From JAWVFN01 sp963696625 (GTDB lineage: Bacteria; Actinomycetota; Thermoleophilia; Solirubrobacterales; 70-9): 33,946 bases of DNA. A program made the translations under genes and the position numbers. The DNA lies in assembly GCA_963696625.1 (NCBI GenBank), contig CAVOKZ010000022.1:1-33946 (forward strand), in the 5' to 3' direction. Positions 27,793 through 33,946 of the stretch are shown here, piece after piece (the first letter of the stretch is position 1; every line of letters begins with the position of its first letter). Below the pieces are notes generated by a model, which was not told where the DNA came from, searched no databases, and was given only the letters and a program-made list of their open reading frames with translations.

Positions 27793-27839
27793 GTTCACCC
27801 GCATCGCGTGATGTGAGACGTGGCCCCGACCGAGATCCT
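27793..27839 (+). promoter_or_regulatory. Palindrome-22-(-10) promoter, 60-aa membrane protein (copy 8)
   Basis: The palindrome TCACCCGCATCGCGTGA is at 27795-27811, one of the most symmetric copies. The -10-like GATCCT is at 27834-27839. The gap is 22 bp. ATG 27846 follows by 6 bp. It is divergent from copy 7, with 59 bp between the two sites. Confidence 0.65.
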
Positions 27840-27845
27840 GCCGAT

Positions 27846-28028
27846 ATGAGGCCCGATTCCGATCTCTCCGTCATACCGCTCGTCGCGGTGCTGATCCTCT
27901 CCGTCTTGGCTGTCTTCGCGGCCTTCTTCTTCGTCGGCCCGATCGTCGGCATGCTCGCGCTGATCGCGCTCGTGGCTCTCGGGATCGCGACGGCGGCCCG
28001 ATGGATCGGGCGCAACGACCTTGGCTGA
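27846..28028 (+). CDS. Small two-helix membrane protein, unknown function
   Basis: A 60-aa protein with two hydrophobic helices (SVIPLVAVLILSVLAVFAAF and VGMLALIALVALGIATAARW) and short charged ends. I recognise no family. ATG 27846 is preferred to an upstream in-frame GTG (27813) because that GTG lies upstream of the -10 of copy 8. A strong hairpin terminator follows its stop by 14 bp. Confidence 0.6.
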   Translation: MRPDSDLSVIPLVAVLILSVLAVFAAFFFVGPIVGMLALIALVALGIATAARWIGRNDLG

Positions 28029-28042
28029 GCTGACGAACCCTC

Positions 28043-28070
28043 GCCTCGGAGGGCGCGTGCCCTCCGAGGC
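28043..28070. terminator. Bidirectional hairpin terminator
   Basis: A perfect 12-bp stem GCCTCGGAGGGC (28043-28054), loop GCGT, and the complement at 28059-28070. It lies between two convergent genes and serves both. No U-tract follows, which is common for high-GC actinobacteria. Confidence 0.8.
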
Positions 28071-28076
28071 TCCCGC

Positions 28077-28472
28077 TTAGGAGAGCAGCTTCGCCTTCGC
28101 CTGCTCGAACTCCGCCTCCGACAGCGCGCCGTTGTCCTTCAGCTCGCTGAGCTTGTGCAGCTCGTCGGCCGGCGAGGAGGCCTGTGCCTGCTCGCGGACG
28201 TACTGGTCGAAGTGTTCCTTGGCCTCGGCCTGGGCCTTGATCGTGCGGTCGCGCATCCCGTGCCCGCGGGCGACCAGGTAGACGAGCGCGGTGAGGATCG
28301 GGATGAACACCAGGAAGAGGACCCAGACCGCCTTCCACCAGCCCGAGAGCTCGTGGTCGCGGAAGAGGTCGCTGATGATCACGAAGAGAATCCAGATCCA
28401 GATCGCCAGGAGGAACACCTCGAAGACGACGAGGAGGATTTCCCCGAAGCCGATGTCTGCGATTGGTAACAC
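28077..28472 (-). CDS. PLDc_N-SHOCT small membrane protein
   Basis: A 131-aa protein. Residues 1-70 form a PLDc_N-type two-helix membrane domain (ILLVVFEVFLLAIWIWILFV; GWWKAVWVLFLVFIPILTAL). A basic and helical linker follows. The C-terminal SHOCT domain (about residues 103-131) reads DELHKLSELKDNGALSEAEF and EQAKAKLLS. SHOCT domains are short oligomerisation modules on envelope-stress proteins. The start is GTG 28472 with Shine-Dalgarno AAAGGA. The DUF1269 gene lies 24 bp upstream, and copy 9 probably drives both. Confidence 0.85.
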   Translation of the reverse strand: MLPIADIGFGEILLVVFEVFLLAIWIWILFVIISDLFRDHELSGWWKAVWVLFLVFIPILTALVYLVARGHGMRDRTIKAQAEAKEHFDQYVREQAQASSPADELHKLSELKDNGALSEAEFEQAKAKLLS

Positions 28473-28496
28473 GTCATTCCTTTCTTCGTTCGCTTG

Positions 28497-28934
28497 CTAG
28501 CGGTCGAACCTCAGTCCCCGCACGTCCCAGCGCTCGGGGAGGTCGGTCGCGAGAAGGCAACTGAGAGATTCGCCGCCGAAGTGGCTGAGCGCGTCGATCG
28601 CCCGCTGCTTGCCGAAGCATGGTGCGGCCAGCAGCAGCATCGAGGTCCCCGGTCGCAGCAGCGCCCGCAGATGACTGCGAAAGCGCAGCTCAATGGTCGC
28701 CGAGTCCTCGCTGCCCTGAATCGCTCCGAGCAGCACCCCCCAGAACTTGCTCCAGTGCGCCACCGCCCCGGAGCGCCGGCTGGTCGTCAGCCGGTAGCTG
28801 CCGTCGCGTTCGCAGACGAGCACCGAGGATGCGTCGGGGTCGATCAGGAGCTCCTCGCAGCAGCGGCGCAGTTCCTCCGCAGCCCGGTCGGCAACGGTCT
28901 CATCCCTATACGCGATCGCCACCAGCTCGGGCAT
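28497..28934 (-). CDS. DUF1269-family protein
   Basis: A 145-aa protein from ATG 28934 (MPELVAIAYRDETVADRAAE). It follows the DUF1269 order: an N-terminal beta-alpha unit, SVLVCERDGSYRLTTSRRSG, a less hydrophobic than usual central segment (WSKFWGVLLGAIQG), then RALLRPGTSMLLLAAPCFGK and a C-terminal FGGESLSCLLATDLPE. Function is unknown; relatives often sit with stress and SHOCT genes. An alternative start is TTG 28964, three bases past the leaderless position set by copy 9; the ATG fits the family better. Confidence 0.75.
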   Translation of the reverse strand: MPELVAIAYRDETVADRAAEELRRCCEELLIDPDASSVLVCERDGSYRLTTSRRSGAVAHWSKFWGVLLGAIQGSEDSATIELRFRSHLRALLRPGTSMLLLAAPCFGKQRAIDALSHFGGESLSCLLATDLPERWDVRGLRFDR

Positions 28935-28974
28935 CCGGACTCTCTTTTCGAGCGCCTTTGCCAATCAGGACCCC

Positions 28975-29021
28975 AACTTAGGAGCCGCGCTGCCGCCGCG
29001 CCTCGCCCGAACCGGGTGATT
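28975..29021 (-). promoter_or_regulatory. Palindrome-22-(-10) promoter, DUF1269-SHOCT (copy 9)
   Basis: On the minus strand the palindrome TCACCCGGTTCGGGCGA spans 29019-29003 and a perfect -10, TAAGTT, spans 28980-28975. The gap is 22 bp. The site begins at the stop codon of the LAL regulator gene. Confidence 0.75.
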
Positions 29022-31249
29022 CAGGCGGTCTCCAACAGCCCGACCTCTCGGGCGTGCTGCACAGCTTCATGCCGTGAAGAGGATCCGAGCTTTCGGTAGA
29101 TGCTCCTGGCGTGCGTCTTCACCGTGTTCGGCGAAAGATGAAGCTGGCCGGCGATCTGCGGGTAGGAGAGGTGCTCGGGCAGGAACTGCAGCACCCGCAG
29201 CTCCGCTGCGGTCAGCTGAACGGCGACTGGGTCGGGCGCCGCGCCGAGCGTCGCCCAGACATCGTCGATCCACTCTCCGAGCAACGCGCCGTCCAGGACG
29301 TCGGCCAGCTGCGTGGTTGCCTCGGTGAGCAGGCGCTCCGCATCCGCGCGCCCTCCCAGCCGGATCGACGCCCTCGCCAGCATCACCTTCGTCTCGATCT
29401 CGTACCAGGGGGCGAACTGGTCGAGCTTTTTGAGAAGGCGCCTGCCGGTTTCGAGGTCGGCGCTCGCCTTCTCGACCTTCCCCTGTCTAGCTCGGATCAG
29501 GGCCGAGGTCGCGAAGGCGACCGCCATTATGGGGTAGCTGGCGAGGCCGGTGCGCTCGATCTGGACTCGCCCGCGTGACAGTTCCTCCTCCGCGAGGTGC
29601 CAGTCGCCCCGCTCGATCGCGATCAGGGCCAGCTGAGTGAGCGAGATCACTTGCAGGTCCAGTGCGCCCACCGAGCCGCGGCGGACTCCTTCCTTGAGTC
29701 GCTCTCGGGCCGCGTCGCGCTCGCCCAGCAGGTGCAGCCCGACACCGTCTAGCAGGGAGGTGAGCGAGCGCCACGGGTCGTCCTCCGGAAGCAGCGGCTC
29801 GACCGCGGCGACCGTTTCGCGCACCGCGGCGAGACCGTTCCGGGCAAGCGCGGCGTCGGCGAGAGCGAGACCGGCTTCGATCGTCGCATCGTTGCCGCCT
29901 GGCCCCTTGGCGGCGATCAACCGGCGGGTGACGGCGGCCCAGTGCTCTGCTCGCGGCCCGCAGCCGAGGGTCAGCTCCGCCCAGGCGGCGGTCAGGCTGG
30001 CGCCGGGGCTGGCGGAGACGCCGCGGCTCCCGAGCCGGTCGAGCCACCCGACCAAGGTCGCGTTGCGGCCACCTGCCGAGTACTCAGGCACGGCCGCGAA
30101 CAGCAGCTCCCCGGCGAGGTCCTCGGCCCCCGCCTCGATCGCGTGGTGGATCGCCTGGTCGGCGTCGTCGGCCGCCGACCACCATTCCGAGGCCCTGCGG
30201 TGGATCCCCGGCATCGCCGCCGCTTCCGTGCGGCGTAGCTCGGAGCGCAGCATCCCCCGCAGCAGCGGGTGCAGGCGGTACCACTCGCCGCCGCGGTCAA
30301 CCGGGGCGAGCAGCATGTTCGACCGGCTTAGCTCGTCGAGGACCAGGGCCGAGTCCTCGCGCTCCAGCGCGAAGTCGCAGAGCGGACCGCCCAAGCGCTC
30401 GAGCAGCGCGGCCTGGCGCAGGAAGGCCGCCCGGTTGCCGGAGGCAGAGAACAGGAACTCCTCGCGCAGGTAGTCGACGACGATCCGGTCGTCTCCCGCG
30501 AACCGGGTCAGGGCGCGACCCGGGTCCGAGGACTCGCCCAACGCCAGGCCGGCGAGATACAGGGCGGCGGGCCAGCCCTCGGTCCGCTGCGCGATCGCGC
30601 CGAGCTGGCGGGGGGAGAGCTCGAGGCCGATCGCCGCCAACAGCGAGGCCGACTCGCCTTTGGTCATCGTCAGCTCCCTGCGGTCGAGCTCGGTGAGGCG
30701 CCGGCTGACGCGCAGGCGGCCCAGCCCGAGCGCGGGCTCGGTGCGGCTGGCGAGGGCCAGCTGGGAGCCCGGCGGCATTCCCCGGCACAGCGCGGCGACG
30801 ATCGCCAGCGCGGCGGGCGCCTCGATCCGCTCCAGCTCGTCCAGCACCAGGATGAACGGCCGCTCACGGGTCTCCAGCGCCGCGACGAGGCGCGGGACGA
30901 CGGTCCTCTCGACGTCGGGGCTCGGCGCCAGCAAGGCGTCGCCGAGGTCCGCGGGGAACGGCTCGAGACGACCCAGCCGCTCGACGATCGCCTCGACGAG
31001 GACGGTCGGGTCGTTGTGCTGCGGGCCGAGCAGGATCGAGAAGGCCGGTCGTGGATCCTGCTCTGTCCACTGACCCAGCAAGACCGACTTGCCGTATCCG
31101 GAGGGAGCGCAGAGCACGACCACGCGCTCCGGGTCCTCGGCGAGCCGGCGCAGCAGCCGCTCCCGTGCGACCAGCTCCGAGGGCCCTCCCCGGATCGGTC
31201 CTGTGCGTGGTCTGACCGTCGCGGGGGGGGAGGTGGCGTTGTTGGACAA
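29021..31249 (-). CDS. LuxR-family LAL (MalT-like) ATP-dependent transcriptional regulator
   Basis: A 742-aa regulator. The N-terminal NTPase has Walker A CAPSGYGKSVLLGQW (K54) and Walker B PFILVLDELERIE. STAND/MalT features follow, then a long region of TPR-like helical repeats (about residues 340-660). The C-terminal LuxR helix-turn-helix reads QLTAAELRVLQFLPEHLSYP and LHLSPNTVKTHARSIYRKLG. Such proteins are ligand- and ATP-dependent activators. The annotated start is TTG 31249; the true start is uncertain because no strong Shine-Dalgarno is visible. Copy 10 lies just upstream in the divergent gap and copy 9 at its stop, so it is the best local candidate to bind the shared palindrome. Confidence 0.88.
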   Translation of the reverse strand: MSNNATSPPATVRPRTGPIRGGPSELVARERLLRRLAEDPERVVVLCAPSGYGKSVLLGQWTEQDPRPAFSILLGPQHNDPTVLVEAIVERLGRLEPFPADLGDALLAPSPDVERTVVPRLVAALETRERPFILVLDELERIEAPAALAIVAALCRGMPPGSQLALASRTEPALGLGRLRVSRRLTELDRRELTMTKGESASLLAAIGLELSPRQLGAIAQRTEGWPAALYLAGLALGESSDPGRALTRFAGDDRIVVDYLREEFLFSASGNRAAFLRQAALLERLGGPLCDFALEREDSALVLDELSRSNMLLAPVDRGGEWYRLHPLLRGMLRSELRRTEAAAMPGIHRRASEWWSAADDADQAIHHAIEAGAEDLAGELLFAAVPEYSAGGRNATLVGWLDRLGSRGVSASPGASLTAAWAELTLGCGPRAEHWAAVTRRLIAAKGPGGNDATIEAGLALADAALARNGLAAVRETVAAVEPLLPEDDPWRSLTSLLDGVGLHLLGERDAARERLKEGVRRGSVGALDLQVISLTQLALIAIERGDWHLAEEELSRGRVQIERTGLASYPIMAVAFATSALIRARQGKVEKASADLETGRRLLKKLDQFAPWYEIETKVMLARASIRLGGRADAERLLTEATTQLADVLDGALLGEWIDDVWATLGAAPDPVAVQLTAAELRVLQFLPEHLSYPQIAGQLHLSPNTVKTHARSIYRKLGSSSRHEAVQHAREVGLLETA

Positions 31250-31310
31250 GGTTTCTCGGGTGGTCGATTCGTCGGCAAGCTTAGGGGATCGGCCTCCCGA
31301 TGCGGGCCGG

Positions 31311-31357
31311 AATCACCCGAACCGGGGGATGTCGGGGACGACAGGGTCGCGGAAACA
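31311..31357 (+). promoter_or_regulatory. Palindrome site between LAL regulator and DUF7144 gene (copy 10)
   Basis: The palindrome TCACCCGAACCGGGGGA is at 31313-31329. The hexamer at the standard distance is GAAACA (31352-31357), the poorest -10 of the set. On the opposite strand TAAGCT lies 29 bp beyond the palindrome toward the LAL gene, so the site might act on both genes. Confidence 0.5.
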
Positions 31358-31379
31358 CGAAACGAGGCTTGGAGGGAAG

Positions 31380-31754
31380 ATGAGACGGGCTGCTCGGGCC
31401 ACATTTGTTGCGATCCTGTTGCTGATCGTTGGCGCCCTGAACGCGATCTACGGCATCGGCGCTATCGCGCACGCCCATTTCTGGGCGGACGAAAACCATT
31501 TCGTGCTCGGCGACCTGCACACCTGGGGCTGGATCACCGTCATCCTCGGCGTCGTCGAGCTGGCCGCGGGCGTCTCGCTGTTCATGAGGGGGACGTTCGG
31601 TCGCATCATCGGCCTGATCGCCGCCAGTCTCGGGGCGTTGGGATCGCTGCTGGCAGTCGGCGGCGCCTATCCGTTCTGGGCGCTGGGCGCGTTTGCGATC
31701 TGCATCATCTGCATCCACGGGCTGGTCGTCCTGGGCGAGCCCGAGGAGGCGTGA
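31380..31754 (+). CDS. DUF7144-like four-helix membrane protein
   Basis: A 124-aa protein with four membrane helices (ATFVAILLLIVGALNAIYGI; WGWITVILGVVELAAGVSLF; IIGLIAASLGALGSLLAVGG; FWALGAFAICIICIHGLVVL) and the short motif HFWADENHFVLGDLHTWGW between the first two. I place it in the DUF7144-type family common in actinobacteria; function is unknown. ATG 31380 has Shine-Dalgarno GGAGGG. A damaged paralogue with the same promoter motif lies 1.75 kb downstream, past the IS1595 element. Confidence 0.8.
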   Translation: MRRAARATFVAILLLIVGALNAIYGIGAIAHAHFWADENHFVLGDLHTWGWITVILGVVELAAGVSLFMRGTFGRIIGLIAASLGALGSLLAVGGAYPFWALGAFAICIICIHGLVVLGEPEEA

Positions 31755-31828
31755 CAGGACGTTGAGCAGGCGGGGGCGGCGTGCTGTCCATTGACGCCCG
31801 CCCCAGTTGATCCGACGCGCCATGACGT

Positions 31829-31859
31829 CGAGGCGGCTGTTCTCGCGAGGGCCGCCTCG
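31829..31859 (+). terminator. Hairpin after the DUF7144 gene
   Basis: A perfect 9-bp stem CGAGGCGGC (31829-31837) / GCCGCCTCG (31851-31859) with a 13-nt loop. A second small hairpin, CACTCG-6-CGAGTG, follows at 31866-31883. Nothing else is recognisable between the gene and the IS1595 end. Confidence 0.5.
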
Positions 31860-31917
31860 ATTCTGCCACTCGTATTCCCGAGTGCCAGAACTCCGCGACA
31901 ATCCCCGCATATTGCGG

Positions 31918-33006
31918 CAAGTGGGGTATCCATCTAACCGGACTAGAATGCCGGCATCTCCACTCCTCAAGCCGGAAGGCACTACCCGCGCTCCCTCGGC
32001 GAGTTCCAGGCCTGGTTCCGGACCGACGCCGACTGCCTTGACTACCTGGAGTGGCTGCGTTGGCCGGACGGGTTCCTCTGCCCGCGCTGCGGGCACGCGG
32101 GCGGCTGGCGCGTCGCGGACGGCCGCTTCAAGTGCTCCGCCTGTGGGAAGCGCACCTCGCCCACGGCGGGGACGATCTTCGATCGCACCCGCACCCCGCT
32201 CACCGTCTGGTTCACGGCCTGCTGGTTGTTCGCCGCCCAGAAGGACGGGATCTCGGCGCTGTCGCTGAAGCGCCAGCTCGAGCTCGGCTCCTACCAGACG
32301 GCGTGGGCGATGCTGCACCGAATCCGCTCGGCGCTCGTCCGCCCGGGCCGCGAGCGCCTCTGCGGCGAAGTCGAGGTCGACGAGACCACCTTCGGCGGCG
32401 AGGAGGCGGGCCTGGCCGGCGGGCGGGCGAGGGGCGAGAAGAAGATGCTGGTGGGCGTCGCCGTCGAACGGACGGAGCCCGGGGGCTTCGGCCGCTGTCG
32501 CCTGGCGCCGCTGCCCGACGGCTCGGCCTCCTCGCTGCGCGCGTTCCTCACCGCCAACGTCGAGCCCGGCGCGAGGGTCGTCACCGACGGCTGGCAGCCG
32601 TACCGGCCGGCGACCAAGGGGCTCTACGTCCACGAGCGCCTCGCCGGCGCCCAGGGGGCGCAAGCCCACAGGCTGCTTCCCGGCGTGCACAAGGTCTCCT
32701 CGCTCGCCAAGCGCTGGCTGCTCGGCACCCACCAAGGCTCGGTCGATGCAGCGCACCTGCCCGCCTATCTGAACGAGTTCGCCTTCCGCTTCAACCGGCG
32801 CCGCTCGCGCAGCCGCGGGCTCGTCTTCTACCGCGTGCTGGAGCTGGCGGCAGCTCACGAGCCGGTCCGCTACCGGGACCTCATCGTCGATCCCAGACCG
32901 AGTGGAACGCCGCGCCGGGCACCGGCCACCCGCGGTCGCCCGCCAAGCCTGGAGCGGCCGCCCGCCGATCGGCCGTGGCGGTCCGGTTAGATGGATACCC
33001 CACTTG
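31918..33006 (+). mobile_element. IS1595-family insertion sequence
   Basis: Perfect 26-bp terminal inverted repeats (CAAGTGGGGTATCCATCTAA plus CCGGAC) lie at 31918-31943 and, inverted, at 32981-33006. The element is 1,089 bp. It encodes one transposase whose TAG stop lies inside the right repeat. I see no matching target duplication (left flank TATTGCGG, right flank GGAAGGAA), which suggests a rearrangement at one end. It lies between two paralogous DUF7144 copies, 14 bp before promoter copy 11. Confidence 0.85.
31948..32990 (+). pseudogene. IS1595 transposase, N-terminal frameshift
   Basis: ATG 31948 reads MPASPLLKPEG, the expected family start. The rest continues in another frame from about 31980: HYPRSLGEFQAWFRTDADCL, then a zinc ribbon CPRCGHAGGW...CSACG, WFTACWLFAAQKDGISALSL, and the DDE core. 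Core motifs are EVEVDETTFGGEE (first Asp), RVVTDGWQPYRP (second Asp) and YLNEFAFRFNRRRSRSRG (third acidic residue). Apart from the frame change near 31978 the protein is complete, so the enzyme could be active if a non-ATG start or ribosomal shift is used. Otherwise it is recently broken. Confidence 0.75.
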
Positions 33007-33020
33007 GGAAGGAATCCCGA

Positions 33021-33067
33021 AATCACCCCGTTCGGGGAGGGGAGCCCGCAACCCGCGCCCGTAGCGT
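33021..33067 (+). promoter_or_regulatory. Palindrome-22-(-10) promoter, DUF7144 paralogue remnant (copy 11)
   Basis: The palindrome TCACCCCGTTCGGGGAG is at 33023-33039, the least conserved copy in its right arm. The -10 TAGCGT is at 33062-33067. The gap is 22 bp. A leader of about 60 bases with Shine-Dalgarno GGAGGG precedes ATG 33135. Confidence 0.6.
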
Positions 33068-33134
33068 GAATCACAACTCAACAACCGCAGGCCACAGCAG
33101 ATCTCGATCCGGCCTGCCGAGATCTGGAGGGACT

Positions 33135-33317
33135 ATGGGAGGGACCGGACGTGCGACCTTCGTGGCGATTCTCCTGTTGATCGTCGGCGCTATGGGATCG
33201 GCGCGATCGCCGACGCGAACTTCTGGGTCGGCGAAAACCACTTCGTTTTCGGCGACCTCCACACCTCGGGCTGGATCACGGTGATCCTCGGCGTGATCGA
33301 GCTGTTCGCCGGGTTCT
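33135..33317 (+). pseudogene. DUF7144-like paralogue, internally deleted and truncated
   Basis: It begins MGGTGRATFVAILLLIVGA like the intact copy at 31380. About 13 bp are then missing near 33190, shifting the frame. The correct second frame gives YGIGAIADANFWVGENHFVF and GWITVILGVIELFAGFS. The sequence then stops abruptly where IS21 DNA begins, losing the last two membrane helices. Conservation of promoter, Shine-Dalgarno and start shows it was a working tandem duplicate. Confidence 0.75.
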
Positions 33318-33491
33318 CCCCACCGTGTGACTCGCGCGAGGCGACCTCGGTCGAGAGCATCGCCTCGAGGAAGCGCTCGTGTGACCACTCCTCCTCGCGG
33401 GCGCGCTCGGCGAGCTTGGGGACCGCACGGGCCGCGCGGCCGGCGCCTTCAAAGCGCGGAAGAGGTGGGTGAGCTCGGCGGTCTTGGTCAT
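33318..33491 (-). pseudogene. istB: IS21 istB N-terminal fragment
   Basis: ATG 33491 reads MTKTAELTHLFRALKAPAA, then after a one-base shift RAVPKLAERAREEEWSHERF and MLSTEVASRESHGG. This is the start of the IstB ATP-binding transposition helper, cut off after about 57 residues, before its Walker motifs. Its ATG overlaps the istA stop (ATGA), the normal IS21 arrangement. Confidence 0.75.
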
Positions 33492-33946
33492 GCCGGGATC
33501 AGCGCGTCGTAGCGATCGAGGGAGCGGATCTCAACCTCAGGCTGACGAGCGCCGGTGCGCTCGCCGCGCATCTCCTCAAGCGCCCGCTGGTGGGCGGAGT
33601 CGGTGAAGGTCAGCCCACCGGCGAAGGCGCGTGTGTGGCGCGCGGCCACCTCGCCCGTGTCCAGGGCCACGGCCGAGACCTCGGTCTGGGTGACCCGGAC
33701 CTCCACCCGGCGCGGGTCCAGCGAGTAGTCGTTGCGGTCGACGCGGAGGGAGGGCTGCGGTGGCACCCGTGCCACGAAGCGCCGCTCGACGTCGGGCATC
33801 TGCCCCGGCAGAGGCCGCATCATCCTCCGCTCCTCGGCGAGGCGCTCGCTGATGAGCGCTTTGGTGGTGCGGTGTGGCCGGCAAGGCGCTCCTCATGGCG
33901 GCGCTCGATCTGCTCGACCGCCTCTGCGGAGGTGCGCGGCCCAGCC
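33488..33946 (-). pseudogene. istA: IS21 istA C-terminal region, running off the window
   Basis: Minus-strand reading gives HRTTKALISERLAEERRMMR, PLPGQMPDVERRFVARVPP, PSLRVDRNDYSLDPR, AVALDTGEVAARHTRAFAGG and EVEIRSLDRYDALIPA. This is the C-terminal beta domain of the IstA transposase. There is a frame change above about 33870. The catalytic DDE domain would lie beyond the window. Together with istB it is a decayed IS21-family element. Confidence 0.7.

Noticed and set aside
31918..33021. Composite transposon formed by the two DUF7144 copies around IS1595
   Set aside because: The paralogues are host-type genes with their own promoters in direct orientation; simple tandem duplication plus insertion explains the layout.

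Overview
The window is very GC-rich and looks like chromosomal DNA of a high-GC actinobacterium. Protein style and gene content best fit the Thermoleophilia/Solirubrobacterales branch, but that placement is inference. Most functional genes are intact and typical of an aerobic soil heterotroph. The two ends, and roughly 3.9-7.4 kb, are accessory DNA full of gene fragments and insertion-sequence debris.

Layout. Positions 1-945 hold two fused gene remnants (a beta-helix protein tail and a flavin-dependent LLM oxidoreductase). A TetR regulator (minus) is divergent from an MMPL exporter (961-3901). Positions 3.8-7.3 kb are a graveyard: AraC fragment, IS110 fragment, DnaE2 C-terminus broken by an 8-bp tandem duplication, broken glyoxalase-fold gene, conjugation-like fragment, tRNA-like 3' end, and an IS3 end. 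In it sits an apparently intact type II toxin-antitoxin pair. From 7.4 to 16.2 kb come a membrane protein, an arylsulfatase with its CxPxR cysteine, an AI-2E-type permease, a metallo-hydrolase, a holin-like/phosphodiesterase fusion, a formylglycine-generating enzyme that should activate the sulfatase, and a DUF202 protein. From 16.6 to 26.7 kb come aldose epimerase, zwf, a GH15 glucosidase, a GMC oxidoreductase, type II NADH dehydrogenase, a dead HAD gene and cydAB. From 26.7 to 31.8 kb come small stress-type membrane proteins (DUF389, PLDc_N-SHOCT, DUF1269, DUF7144) around a large MalT-like LuxR (LAL) regulator. The right end holds an IS1595 element, a broken DUF7144 paralogue and an IS21 fragment.

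The most striking signal is not a gene. Eleven copies of a 17-bp imperfect palindrome (about TCACCCGA-N-TCGGGTGA) lie in this window. Each is oriented toward a downstream gene. In ten of eleven the gap to a -10-like hexamer (best copies TAnnnT) is exactly 22 bp, and it is 23 bp in the eleventh. In four cases the start codon follows the hexamer by 6-7 bp, as in leaderless transcripts. The palindrome centre falls about 43 bp upstream of the implied transcription start, which is the class II activator position. The copies precede the sulfatase, the DUF202-FGE-phosphodiesterase cluster, aldose epimerase, zwf-GH15-GMC, the HAD remnant, cydAB, DUF389, a 60-aa membrane protein, DUF1269-SHOCT and both DUF7144 copies. 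I read this as one regulon linking sugar oxidation, NADPH supply, a high-affinity respiratory branch and envelope stress proteins. The LAL regulator is flanked by two copies and is the best local candidate for the activator, but the sequence does not prove this.
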